A program made the translations under genes and the position numbers. Positions 10,161 through 21,700 of a DNA stretch of 31,046 nt are shown here, in pieces (the first letter of the stretch is position 1; every line of letters begins with the position of its first letter). Below the pieces are notes generated by a model that made no database searches, had not been told where the DNA came from, and was given only the letters and a program-made list of their open reading frames with translations. The stretch is from Allomyces macrogynus ATCC 38327 (Eukaryota; Blastocladiomycota; Blastocladiomycetes; Blastocladiales; Blastocladiaceae), in contig GG745335.1 in assembly GCA_000151295.1 (NCBI GenBank), forward strand, positions 413,962 through 445,007, written 5' to 3'.

Positions 10161-13100
10161 ATGACCACGTTCCTGCTGCCGCTCGTACACTGGCGGCCAC
10201 ACCCCCAAGAAAATGACGTGACCAGCTTGGCGCTGGCGCCAGCGCCGACCGGGATCGATCCGGCCGAGTCGGTCCTGCACCGCCCTGGCCACTTGGTTAT
10301 TGCGGGAACCGAGCGCGGGAACGTGTGGGTGTTTCGTGTGCGCGACGGTGACGATTCTGCGCCCTGTGTACGCGATGCACATTTGAACGCGTCGGATCAT
10401 AAGAGATGGGCCGACTGACAGTGGGGTCGGGTGTTTCTAGCTCGCGCCGCATTTCGTCCTGGCGGGCCATACCACACCTGTGACGTGCATCGCATTTGCA
10501 CGGCAAATAGCTGATGTTGGCGCAGCAGGGGAGGAGCGCGTTGTGCTGACGGCGAGCGAGGACGGGTACGAACTGTTGGATTCGGCTTCTCGCAGTTCGG
10601 CTGGAAACTGATGGACATGTTGCGCGGTGGCGGTGGGTGTAGATTGGTGTGCTTATGGGACCTGAGCGACGGCCACTGCCTGAATGCGGCATCGACGGGA
10701 TTTCCGGGCACGCCACGCACACTTGCCGTGAGCCCGTGCGGGACTGTTGCGTTTCTCGGCGGCGAGGGCGCGCGGTTACTTGTCCTGGACGGCCAGACCC
10801 TCGAGGTACGTGTATCACTTTTGAGCGCAAGTTCAGACGAAACACATGCATCCTGATTCACGTTGCACTGGTAGGTCTTGGCCAGCTCGTCCGAGGGCAA
10901 TGAATGGACCGTGCAGGTGCACTGCCTCTCGCAGGCCGCCGACCAAAAAGTCTACCTGCTGGTCTTGACGCCGACGTGCCTGTCGCAGCTCGTTTACGAC
11001 GTGATGCAGCAGATGTTGGTGCAAGTCTTCACGATGCCGGTCGCCGAGCAGGTCGATGATCCGGCGGCCGAGGGCGGGTGGCTCGAAATGAGCGTCAGTG
11101 CGGATAAGCTTGCGGTTGTGGGGAGGAAAGCGGTCATGGTGCGTTGGAATTGCTTGCCTGGAGGTCTTTTGAACGAGCGGTGACAACTGACGCATATGGG
11201 TTGGCAGCTGTTCGACTGGTCGATTGGCAAGATTCAACGCGTCGGGACCGTCTATGTGCCCAAAGGCGAGGCCGAGTGGGCATCGGGCCAGTTTTTGTCG
11301 GACGGGATCTTGGTCTTGTCATCACGGGTGCGCTTTATCGGCACGATTTTGCGGGTGGCATGATCGCTGACGGTATTACTTCAGTTCAACAGCCACTACT
11401 TCTACGATATTCGCACGTCGCTGAGTGCACCTCTTGCCAAGAGCGAATCGCAACGTACGGCTCGGTGGAGCGCGCCCAATCCTACTCTCTCTCCACCTTC
11501 AACTGCCCGCAAGCTAACGTGTCTTGTCCCCATCTCCAGTCAACCACGCGGCTCTTACAATCGCCGTCGGGAATCGTCTCCTATCGGCCTTTCGCGAAGA
11601 CTTTGAAGTCGTCAAGTTGACGCGAAACGACCAACAACCGCTGTCACTCTCCCTTATCACGCGCTTCTCCTTCACTGATTTCTGGCCAACCTGCACCGAC
11701 GACGCGCCGCCGCCCGTCACTGACGTGGCCCCAAGCGCCGAACCCAGCCCGATTGCAAACGACCCACTCACCTGCCAGCTCCTCGTGAGCGGGCGGATCG
11801 TGCTGGCCGGCACGCGCGGCGGCTACTTGCAGTGGCACCCGCTCGACCAAATCCTCACCTCCGCATCTACCCCGATCCCACCCGCGCGAATTCACGCGCA
11901 CCATGGGCCCGTGACGTGCCTCGCCGCCGTCCCTGTCGCCGACGGCGCATCACTGGTCGTTGCGACGGGCGGGCACGACACGACCGTGCGGCTGTGGGCC
12001 GTGGCCGATTCCGACCTGGGGTCGTTCACGCTCACCGCGCTGCACACGTTCAGGCACGGGATCGCGCCCGTCGTGCGCATCGTGCCTGGGCCGGACCCGG
12101 GGTCCTTCGTCACCATTGCCGCAGACCACGCCGTGGCTGTCCTCGACGTCGCGTCGCGCGCACTCGTCCTGCACTTGCCCGGACCCGCTGCGCCGCCGGG
12201 GGCCTGCGCCCCGTCGCACGTCGCGTGGCGCGACGAGTACGTGCTCGTCGTTTATGCAGCCGCGGGGCTCATTTACGTCTGGGACCGAGTTGCGGGCGCG
12301 CTCGAGCGCGTCCTGCGGACCGCACAGGTCGGGGATTTGGGCGAGTGGGCTGCAGCGTGTGACAAGTGGTTGGATTTGGCGAGTGCGGGTGCGAGTGGCG
12401 AGTTTGGGAATGCGCCAGCAGCGGCCGTGCCTGCGGCCAAGTTGCCGGCCGTCTCACTGCGGTCGCTCGAGTCGAGCCATGTGCTCGTCGTGAACTTGAA
12501 GCGCGTGATTGCCGAGGGGGCAAGGGATATGCTGCTTGCGCGCGCGCTCGTGAATGTGCTGCTGCAGCGTGGGATCGTCCCAGAACTCGACGCGCTGATT
12601 GCCAGCGATGCGGGAAGTAACAGCGGCAGTAATGGCGATATTGTCGCGGTCGTGGTCAAGGAGGGGGTGACGCTCGGCGTCCGCGGGTGCGCTTTTTTAA
12701 CCATTTTTCGCTGGCACTCTCGAAGACGCTGGACTGACATTGTCAAAGGGCCAACGGGAACCTGTCGCTCATGACGCCGCGCCAGCAGGGCGGGTACGCC
12801 GTGTCCCCGACCGTCACGTCGATGCGCCTTCTCGCGCTCTACCTCGTCACACGCGCCGTTTTGCCCACACCGCCGTCGATTTCCGCGACCGGGTCCATGG
12901 ACCGTTTGGCGCCCACGCCCCCGGAATCCGCTCCCTCTGTGAATCCACCGGGAACGTCGCCGGGAGCTTCGCCCGACACGCCGCGTGGTACCCATCGCGG
13001 CCAGCTGGGTCCGGCCGTCGACGACGACCCTGCACACCAACTCCTCGCGCGGTACCTGCACTCCCTTCCCGACGCCGTCGGCCCCGCGTACTGCCCTCCC

Positions 13101-14564
13101 TCTCTCGCGTTCCTCGCGCGATACTGGCGCGACTCCCTCCCGGCCCTGCAGCAAGGCGCGCGGCGGCTGCTCGTCTGGTCGGTGCAAAACATGCCTCGCG
13201 AACGGCAAGCCGCGGTCATGCACTACTGGCACAGCCAATTGCCCGTCGTGAGTTCGGGCACGGGACTCACCAAGACGCACGCGCGCGCGACCGTGATCTC
13301 GGCGGTGCTCGCGTGCGACGTGCCACAGGTCGTCTCGCTCGCCATGGCCAAGGACGTGGCCCTGTCGCTCGTTCTGTGGATGGGCGAGGACGAAGGCGCT
13401 GGCGCCATGTACCGCCAGAGCGCGATCGAGTTGCTCGGCCGCGGATTCGCGCGGTGGGAACCGCACTTGAATGCGGGCGCCGTCGTGCGTACCCTGATTT
13501 GGCTCGGGATGCAGTTGCCTCCCGCTGGACTCGCGCAGGGAGCAACGCCCGCGGCCGCGGCCGCGTCGGCGAGTACGACGACGACGACGACGGGTGTGGG
13601 TGCGCAGTCGGCGACGCCGGCGCCGGGCGGGGCCAATCCGGCGGTCGCAGCGGTCGCACGCCAGACACTGCTCGCGATCGCGCACCATAACCTGGCGCTC
13701 GTTGTGCAGACGATTGCCACGGAACTCGAGCACACGTTCCAGCGTGCGGCGCCCACGGCCGCGCACATCCCGCTGGGCGCAACGGCGGCCGCTGCGTCCA
13801 TGGGTGGCGCAGTGGCCGGGGGTCTTGCGAATGCCGCGGCCGCAGCCACCGCCAACGTGCCGGGCCCCGGTGGGAAACCGTCAGTTCTGCCCGCGGGCGC
13901 CGGGTCGGCCGCAGGTATGGCAGCGGCCGTCGCCGATAAGATTCTCGTGCTCCGGTTTGTCTCGTACCTGGTCTACAAGGCGGCCGCGGCGCTCGCGGTG
14001 ACAGGACTCGCCGCGCGGCTAGCGGAAGCGGTCGTGCACGTGCTCGACCCGGCGACGCCGTTGCGCGAGGCTCTTACGACGCCCGCGACTGCCACACTCT
14101 ACGATCTGGTCCGGCGGTTCCCGGGGATCGCGTTCCACGGCGCGCAGCAGCGGCTCGCCGTCGGTGGGCCTGATGGCAGGCTGGTAGTTTGGGACCTGCG
14201 CACGGCGGCAAGGATTCATGTTGTGGACGCGGCGCACCCGCCGGCGTGTCCCGTCACGGCTGTTGCGTTCTCGATTGACGGCAAGGCCGTCGTGTCGTAC
14301 TCGCTCGCGGACCATGCGGTCAAAGTCTGGCAGGCGCCGTCGGGGTTGTTGTTCCTGATGGGGGCTGCCGTGTCGCAGCTTGGCGTGGGTGGAGGTGGCG
14401 GTCCGGGTGGGCATTCGGGCGCGGCGATGCGTACGACCAAGTTGATTGGGCATCCAGTGCCTGCTGGCACGAGACCGCTCGCTGTGCGGCTTGCGGTCGT
14501 CGAGCAGGGGCCAAGTATTGAGGTGGGGACAGAGGGCGGGAAGGTGACGCGGTACTCGCTGTGA
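10161..14564 (+). CDS. WDR7: WDR7 / rabconnectin-3 beta orthologue
   Basis: WD40 scaffold of the rabconnectin-3 complex, which associates with the V-ATPase and supports its assembly and organelle acidification (family knowledge). Exons are 10161-10367, 10441-10565, 10643-10805, 10875-11138, 11208-11327, 11385-11454, 11540-12686 and 12749-14564. All phases close, giving 1303 residues. Family-specific stretches are in order: FLLPLVHW at the N-terminus, GHTTPVTCIAF, TASEDGLVCLWDLSDGHC, LVLDGQTLEVL, GQFLSDGILVLSSR, HHGPVTCLA and GGHDTTVRLW, GLIYVWDRVAGALERVL, an alpha-helical middle (YCPPSLAFLARYWRDSLPAL), and the C-terminal WD pair ending PVTAVAFSIDGKAVVSYSL and VKVWQAPSGLLFLMG. It is somewhat shorter than the metazoan protein. 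Ala/Thr/Gly-rich inserts lie near 13540-13640 and 13790-13910. The start has context CACCATGA and matches the family N-terminus. Confidence 0.9.
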
Positions 14565-14879
14565 GTGTGGGCCGCCGCGGTGTGCTTTGAGAGTTGAATG
14601 GATTGCGAACCGTCGTTGCTTCCAACCTTGTTTACCAGGCATTTGGCTGACAGGCACAAGGCGCGTCTCGCATGTGTCTCTCAACGTTCTGATCGCGGGC
14701 ACAGCGATCGCCAGCCGAACAGACCAGAACAAGCAACGGCAGTGCACCCCAAGCAAGTCACCGTGGCCCTCGACCAATTACAAATATTGCGTCTCGGTCG
14801 AGCACGCCAGCAGGTGCAAGTCGCTGCATTCTCCTACGCTCTCGCGAAAGGCCAACGCCCACCTACGCCAGCAATCACC

Positions 14880-16664
14880 ATGCCGCCCGCGACGACCAAC
14901 CTCGCGCGCAACGTTTTGATGTGGTTCCGCCGCGACCTGCGTCTCCACGACAACCCGGCCCTGTTATCCGCGCTTGGCCAACCAGACCGCATTCCGGCCG
15001 CACAACATTTATACCCAGGTTCGTCCTTCGTTGGCCTTTGCGTATACACGCAAGTGGTGATGAGATTGAAATTGACCAGTTCAGATCAACTTTTAGTATA
15101 CTGCCTCGAAATTCCAACGAAAAAGAAGTGCGGCCACCGCCGCTGGATTTTTTTGCTCGAATGCTTGCACGATCTCGATGCGAATCTACGCAAGCTCGGA
15201 TCGCGGCTGTTTGTCGTGCGCGGGCTCGCGCCTGACGTTCTCCCGCTGCTCGTGCAGCACTGGAACGTGTCGGAGCTAGCTGTCGGAGAGTGCCACGAGC
15301 CGTTTGCCGTAGCGCGCGACAACGACGTTGCGCAACAGATCGCGCCACACGGGTGTGACTTCAAGTCGTTTCCGGGCCGCACGCTGTTTCGCCCGCAAGA
15401 CGTGCTCGCGCGCACGGGGAATGGCAAAGCGCCTTTAACTATGGCTGCATTCTCCAAGATTGCTGAACGGTTGCCGGTTCCGACACCCGTCGATGCACCA
15501 GCGTCGCTCCCGTCCTTGGGCGACGACGCCATTACCGCGCTGCGGAATGCGCTCGACCCGGCCACGTTTGATGCCCTCGCCGGCCCGCAGGGCGATTTCT
15601 CGGTCCCCACTATTGAGCCCGACGGCACCGTGCCCGAGCTCCACCTGACGACGCCGATCCCGGCACACGAGCAGTCGCCGCACCGCGGCGGCGAGACCGA
15701 GGCGCTGCGCCGGCTCGACGCGTACCTGAGCGACCACGCGCGCGTCACGCAATTCGAAAAACCGAAAACGAGCCCGGCCGCGTTCTACCCCAACGCCGAC
15801 ACGACGATCCTGTCGCCCTACACGACGTACGGCGCATTGTCGGTGCGCACGTTCCGTGCAGGCATCGACCGCGTGTATCGTGCGGCCAAGGGCAAGCACT
15901 CGAAGCCGCCCGTCTCGCTCCTGGCACAACTGTACTGGCGCGAGTTTTTCATGACGGCCGGCGCGACCACGCTCAATTTCGAGCAAATGCGCAGGAACCC
16001 GATTTGCTTGCAGACCGAGTGGAAGTGCATTCCGGGCGAGACGACGCGCGAGTCGCACCCGGACGACTATGCGATGCTTGATGCGTGGGCGGAGGGCCAG
16101 ACGGGTTACCCGTGGATCGATGCGATCATGGTGCAGTTGCGGCGCGAGGGGTGGGTGCACCATCTCGCCCGGCACAGCGTCGCGTGCTTCCTGACGCGTG
16201 GTGACCTGTACATTTCGTGGGAGCGCGGCGCCGAGGTGTTTGAAGACCTGTTGCTCGACCACGAGTGGGCGCTGAATCGTGGCAACTGGATGTGGTTGTC
16301 GGCATCGGCGTTTTTTCACCAATACTTTCGCGTCTACTCGCCCGTCAAGTGGGGCCAGTCGTGGGACTCGGAGGGGGTGTTCATTCGCAAGTACTTGCCG
16401 GTCCTGCGCAAGATGCCCAAGCAGTACATTTACGAGCCGTGGAAGGCGCCAATCGCGGTGCAGCGTGCGGCCGGGTGCGTTGTGGGCGTCGATTACCCGA
16501 AGCGCATCGTCGACCACGACGTGGTGGTCAAGGTCAACATGACCAAGATGAAGACGAGCCATGCCGCACAGCGTGAGCAGGCGGCGATGGAGAATGGCGA
16601 TAGCAATGGCGGTCGCAATGGGACCCGAGAAAGGAGCGGAAACATGCGCGATCGGCCTCTGTAA
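14880..16664 (+). CDS. (6-4) photolyase (UVR3-like, cryptochrome/photolyase family)
   Basis: FAD-dependent, light-driven repair of UV (6-4) photoproducts, probably nuclear. Exons are 14880-15018 and 15097-16664. The 78-nt intron (GTTCGT donor, TTTTAG acceptor) is a multiple of three and stop-free, so an unspliced reading also looks open, but splicing restores the family sequence PVYCLE before KKCGHRRWIFLLECL. The product is 568 residues. Domains: photolyase alpha/beta domain (LMWFRRDLRLHDNPALL at the N-terminus), then the FAD domain with TTILSPYTTYGALSVR, QLYWREFF and GQTGYPWIDAIM. HHLARH carries the His pair typical of (6-4) enzymes. The C-terminal core has GNWMWLSASAFF and PKQYIYEPW followed by YPK, closely matching plant UVR3. 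An insertion of about 15 residues (KCIPGETTRESHPDD) sits just before DYAMLDAW. A low-complexity tail follows. ATG 14880 was chosen over an in-frame upstream ATG at 14598 because it fits the family N-terminus. Confidence 0.88.
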   Translation: MPPATTNLARNVLMWFRRDLRLHDNPALLSALGQPDRIPAAQHLYPGSSFVGLCVYTQVVMRLKLTSSDQLLVYCLEIPTKKKCGHRRWIFLLECLHDLDANLRKLGSRLFVVRGLAPDVLPLLVQHWNVSELAVGECHEPFAVARDNDVAQQIAPHGCDFKSFPGRTLFRPQDVLARTGNGKAPLTMAAFSKIAERLPVPTPVDAPASLPSLGDDAITALRNALDPATFDALAGPQGDFSVPTIEPDGTVPELHLTTPIPAHEQSPHRGGETEALRRLDAYLSDHARVTQFEKPKTSPAAFYPNADTTILSPYTTYGALSVRTFRAGIDRVYRAAKGKHSKPPVSLLAQLYWREFFMTAGATTLNFEQMRRNPICLQTEWKCIPGETTRESHPDDYAMLDAWAEGQTGYPWIDAIMVQLRREGWVHHLARHSVACFLTRGDLYISWERGAEVFEDLLLDHEWALNRGNWMWLSASAFFHQYFRVYSPVKWGQSWDSEGVFIRKYLPVLRKMPKQYIYEPWKAPIAVQRAAGCVVGVDYPKRIVDHDVVVKVNMTKMKTSHAAQREQAAMENGDSNGGRNGTRERSGNMRDRPL

Positions 16665-17113
16665 TCAAATGTATTATGCGAAGTCTTCCGTGAACCACTT
16701 GGCCTGTGCTCATCATGATTGTGTTCATGCTTTCCTGTGCCGATGGCTTGACTTCCCCGACCCGAATAGTTGAGGAAGCAGGTCCACAGGTCTTCTATTG
16801 AAGAACTCGTCTGTTTTCATCTCTTTTGTTCGTACTTTGTCGCTCCGCTCGCTCCGACGCCTTGATGCTCTCGTCGCCCTCTTGCGCGAATCGTCCGCGA
16901 GTCGCCGACGTGTCGTGCTCGTGGGGGCCGGTTGGGAATCTAAGGGAGAACCGCCCTGGCCTTGAAAGTGTCGCCCACACGTTTCGATCTGTCCAAAATC
17001 GCGACCGGAATTGTCTGCCGCCGCTGTGATTCTTGCCAAGCCCGCTGCTGCTGCTCTGGAGGCCACTGTCGTCAACACTCGATGCTACGCACGTGTCGGT
17101 GGGCGTCCCGTCC
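16665..17113. promoter_or_regulatory. Photolyase 3' flank and upstream region of GRDP copy 2
   Basis: No gene is supported. The frame of the GRDP first exon stays open upstream to about 17033 without an ATG, so an earlier exon cannot be excluded. Confidence 0.4.
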
Positions 17114-18594
17114 ATGGAAGATGTGCTTGCCGCGCATGCGGCGGTCGTTCAAGTCGCCAAGAGCGGGGACGAGGTGAAAACGGCCGCACTCAAAAGCTCG
17201 TTGCCGTCATCGGTGAGCGGCCAACGTCGTGTCTCGCAATACGCTGATTGCGTACACGTTCTTGCTTGTTACATTCCAGCACAAGGTGCGCGACGGCAAG
17301 AACAAGGCCAAAGACCTGTGCGTGTACTTTGTGATTTCGTTGTTGAATAATCTCCGTCGATGAAACTTAACATCGTCTGATTGTGGTGACCAGGGCGTTC
17401 ATGTGCTCGGCCGAGACACGATACCTCGCGCACATGGACGCGCTCGCCAACGCTATCAACAAGGACGCGTCGCTCTTGGAGAATCTGCCGCTCCCGCCGC
17501 TTAATGTTGCTCTCATCTGGCACTCGCATACGGTACGCGCTGCGAGTCTCAATATCGTGAGGGAAGACCAGCCAATGAATAAATGCAAGCGCTCTCCACT
17601 TTGCGTTCAACCTTCTTAGCTGAGCCCGGTCCGCTACGCTGATGACATTCAACGCCGGTATGGGAGCACGCTCGAGCACGTTGACTTCCCGGTGCTTCGC
17701 CTGGTACGTGTCTTCTGGATCAGTCCTCATACAACGATAACTCCTTAGTTGATGCTGAAATGATCCGCCTCCTTTCTCCACCAGGCCAAGGCGCACATGT
17801 GCGACGACCAGGCGGGACTCGAGGCGGCGCGTGCGTTCTGGATGTAACACATGCCCGCCAACCAGCCGTTTGATCTGACGCTCGCAGACGTCGATGATAC
17901 CAAGGCCACGGCCAAGGTCCAGTGCCCGTCGTGCCGGACTGAGCAGGCCCTAACCGTGGCCGAGTACGCGGCGTTCCGGCTGCACGAGCAGGCGCCGCGT
18001 GCACGTCGTGCAACACTGCTTTCACGGCCGAGCATGCAGCCATGCGCCTCCAGCGCCGTTTCTCAGACATCTTTGTCGACAAGATGGTCGCACATGCCAT
18101 GTATCACGCCCACACGTTCGCGCTCACACAGTACCAAGTTCCTCGCGGCCATGGTTGCGCGCCCGCAAAAATCGACATTTGTCGCGACCAACAAAATGGA
18201 TTTGGCATGGCATACTCACTAGCTGCACCCGTGGCTCTACGCGACGCAGACGCGTATGCTCACGGGCCGTGTCGTCAACCACGACGATGCGGACGATAAA
18301 GTGTCGGAAGCGCGCATCATCGACGGTGCTCAGGGGATGCCGGCGCTGTGGATGGACCTGTGCGGCGAAAATTACGAGACGCCCCATGTGTCGTCGTGCA
18401 CTGCGCGCACGCAGACGGCCGATGAGCCAATGGTGGACCAGGAGCCGTCCATGACGTGCTGCACAGACCCCTCCTGGTCGCTTTATTCCGCCAACAAGGA
18501 ATTGTCCAAGACAAGCTGCACCGACCCTTACTGGGCACTACGATCGATGGACCAGGAGTCGTCTAAGCCTTGCTACACGGACCTCCTCTACTGA
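17114..18594 (+). pseudogene. DUF1399/GRDP-like gene, copy 2 (broken)
   Basis: A longer paralogue of the relic at 8825-9790. The 5' part splices cleanly: exons 17114-17212, 17280-17338, 17394-17532, 17620-17703 and 17785 onward. It gives RYLAHMDALANAI, then the first family motif LIWHSHTLSPVRYADD. The frame then meets TAA (17845-17847) after ARAFWM, resumes as HMPANQPFDLTL with CPSC, and shifts at HEQA (one base fewer than copy 1). It passes through FTAEHAAMRLQRRFSDIF and shifts back at KFLAAMVARP (two bases fewer), so the net frame is restored. DLAWHTH is followed by TAG (18220-18222), as in copy 1, then LHPWLYATQTRMLTGRVVNHDD. Relative to copy 1 about 80-100 residues are missing between AEHAA and RRF. 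The end is TGA after a repeat tail. It could be a pseudogene or, less likely, a gene needing readthrough. The TAG lies in the conserved WHTH-x-LHP motif. Confidence 0.7.
18436..18591 (+). repeat. Three 57-nt (19-residue) coding repeats at the GRDP copy 2 C-terminus
   Basis: Units are 18436-18492, 18493-18549 and a shorter 18550-18591. They translate as DQEPSMTCCTDPSWSLYSA, NKELSKTSCTDPYWALRSM and DQESSKPCYTDLLY. Copy 1 has no such tail. Confidence 0.8.
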
Positions 18595-18791
18595 TTATCT
18601 TTCTCTTCCTTCCTATTGCTATCCCCTTCGAAAGGTCGCGCGGAAGCAAGAAATGGAAACCTGGTATTTGTTATGACCGTGGCAAACGTTGTCTGCGTTC
18701 ATGCCTCCGCACGCAAGTTTCCTCACGCACAATCAGCATCGTGTTGCGCTGAACTCGAAACACCCATCGTATATTTACAATTACTCTCCAG

Positions 18792-21700
18792 TCAGCCTTC
18801 CAACGGCGTCTCTGCCGCCGCAACGTCAGTCCGCAAGTACATCTCCTCCATTTTCCCCAACGCCGACGCGAGCCCTTGCCGCGCGGCCGCGGCCGAGTGC
18901 ACCGTCCTTTGCCGTGGTGGTGCGTCGTCGGCCTTTTCACCACCTTGCTTGGCCTGAGCTCGCGCTTGCCGACCCGCTGCCGTGGCTGATGACCCAGATG
19001 AATCGACCGAGTCGAGCCCCAGCGTCGGCACTTGGTACATGTCCACGTCGAATCCGCGACGCGCGCTTGAAGCCCCCGTGCGCGTTCCAGATGCGGATTG
19101 TGCCGTCCCACGACGACGAGACGTACGAAGCGGCAGTGTGTGAGGACCGGGTCGTGACGTGCATGAAGAGCGAATGGAACGCACCTGCTTGCGACTCGGA
19201 ACATGCGCGACGGCGCGCACCTCGTCGGTGTGCCCAATATTGCGCTGCAAGAGCCGCTCGCCGTCAAACGTGCGGATGCAGTGGTCGCGACTGCCCGTGC
19301 GTGACGACGAGACCCGCCGGGTCGATGCACAAGGCCGTAACTGGGCTCTCGTTGTTGGCGACCAGAGTGCACTGGAACGTGCACGGATGACAAGAATCTA
19401 CCANNNNNNNNNNNNNNNNNNNNNNNNNNNNNNNNNNNNNNNNNNNNNNNNNNNNNNNNNNNNNNNNNNNNNNNNNNNNNNNNNNNNNNNNNNNNNNNNN
19501 NNNGACTGATCTCACCCCCAGCGGCTGCAGCAGCACACATACCGAATCGTCTTGTCCTCGGACCCGGTCACCCACTGCATCCTTGCCGCATTCCACTGAA
19601 TGAGCATGACCTCGGCCTCGTGACTGCAGAACACCGCGGAGCGGCATCCGGTCGCCGCGTGGCGCCGTGAATGCGCGAACATACGCCAACTTATCGGCGC
19701 TCGCGTACGCAAACTGAATCCCCGGGTCGTCAGCGACAGTGGCGGGTGTCTTGTTGGGTCGGGACGCGGCAATGGTCGCAGCCGACGTGCCGACTGAGAG
19801 GTCAAGAATCGGCGCGTCGGCCGCGAGCTCGGATTCGAAGCGCGACGTGGCCGTCAGTGGGTTGGCAATGTCGCGAAACACGTCAACGACCGTGCCGAGC
19901 GTGAGGTCGTAGATGCAGATGCGGCGGTCCCAGCCGCTCGACAGCTACCATGCGTCCGACAGGTCAGTCTTCACCCGAAACCGAACCCGCAATATTGAAC
20001 AAATAGCGCGCCGTACCAGGTAATGCGACCCTTGGAACGCAACCACGCCCAAGCTCGTCACGGCGTCGCGGTGCGTATCAAACTGGCACCGCAGCGAAAG
20101 ACCGCTGATGCGGTTGGCCATCCCGCCGCCCACGACCGACAACTCGCGCGTCTATACATCCCACCCCATTTCGGCGAGCACCGGCCCGGGCAAGTCGTCC
20201 CCCGCGTCGGCCTGGTACCCCCAGACCATAATGCACTTTTCCTCGAACCCGACAATCAAGAGATCGAGCGGGTCATAGTACATCATGCGCGTCGCCGTCA
20301 GTTTCCGCGGCGCACTCGATTTGGTCGCGGCTGCAACTGGTGCCGCCGACCCGCGTCCCGGCGGCCGCAATCCGGGCCCCGCCGACCTGTGCCTGCTCAC
20401 AGGCATCGACGTACGCCGCCCTTGAGATGCGCCACCCCCACCGCCGCGCGTCGGCATCGGCGCGTGCATGGCAATCGGCTCGCGCGAGTACATGAATGTG
20501 TTGAGCTGCGTGCGTTCCCACTGCACGAGGTGCGCGCCGCCCGAGAAGATCAGAATCGGATCCTTGAGCGTGAGCGTCATGGCGTCGACGGCGTCGCTCT
20601 CGAGCGTCGTCACGGGTGCCGACGGGTTGTGCCGCCAGGTCACGAGCTGCCGACGCGCCGTGAAGGCAACGACCTCCTGCGTGTCGGCCAAGTAGTGCAC
20701 TTGCTTGAACTTGGACGCGCCCTTGTCGTGCACTTTTTCGTTGTCGGCCTTGACAAAGTCGGAGATCTGGAACGGAGGGACGGGTGAGTTGGGCGAACAA
20801 AAGCGAGGGCGGGCGACGCGAGTCGTACGTTGAGCCCGGACCGCGGGTCGAGGAACACCGGGAACAGCGAGTTGCACGCGATCCAGAGCGGGACGTAAGC
20901 GAGTCCCGTAATTGAGTCCAAGAACCCGTCGAACTGCTGCAAGCGATTCCCGTCGAGCGACCACAGCTTGACGGTACGATCAAACGACCCGGTGTAATCC
21001 ACGCATTTTCGGCGTCTTTCGCGTACTCCATGCACGTGATCCCGGCATCATGCGCGTCGTTGACCATGACGAGCACCTGCACTTGCAGCCCGTGCGGCAT
21101 CGACTCGTAAATGATGAGCCGGCGGTCGAACCCGCCCGAGTAGAACCGCGCCTCGCACGACATCAGGCAGCTGACGAGGTCGGTCTGCGACGCCCCTGCG
21201 GTCCCGGCGAGGTAGAGGTCCTTGGCATCGAACATGAGGTCGCCGACGAGCCCGCCGGTACCACCAGACCCGCCAGAGGCGCTCGTGCCGGCCATGGAGG
21301 TGGACGTGGAAGCTGTCGACGAGCCGGTCGGTACGCTTGATGCTGCGGACGTGGCCGTCGTGTGCAGGACATGCACGTCGTCCTTGGCCTGGAATATGCG
21401 CACGCCGCCCTTTTGCCCATACATGAGCTGGTTCCGGCGCGAGTTCCACGACATGCAATATACGGGCCCGCCGGCCTAGAAAGAGAACGGAGGTACGGGT
21501 CGTCAGGCCACGTCGTTTGAGAGAGGTCAGAATGAAGCTCGGTCGTTACGTGCAGCCGCTGCAAGATTTTGCCGTTGTTGGACCAAGTCAGCACAGTGCC
21601 GTCTTGCGACGCGGACGCCATGCACTTGATTTCCTTGCTATCTTTCGCCGACCAACAGTCAGCGACAAGAGCTCCTCGCGAGTGATGGCCACGCTCCCAG

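Noticed and set aside
14598..14879. N-terminal extension of the photolyase from the upstream ATG
   Set aside because: Open by chance. The extension has no family similarity, and the family N-terminus fits ATG 14880.
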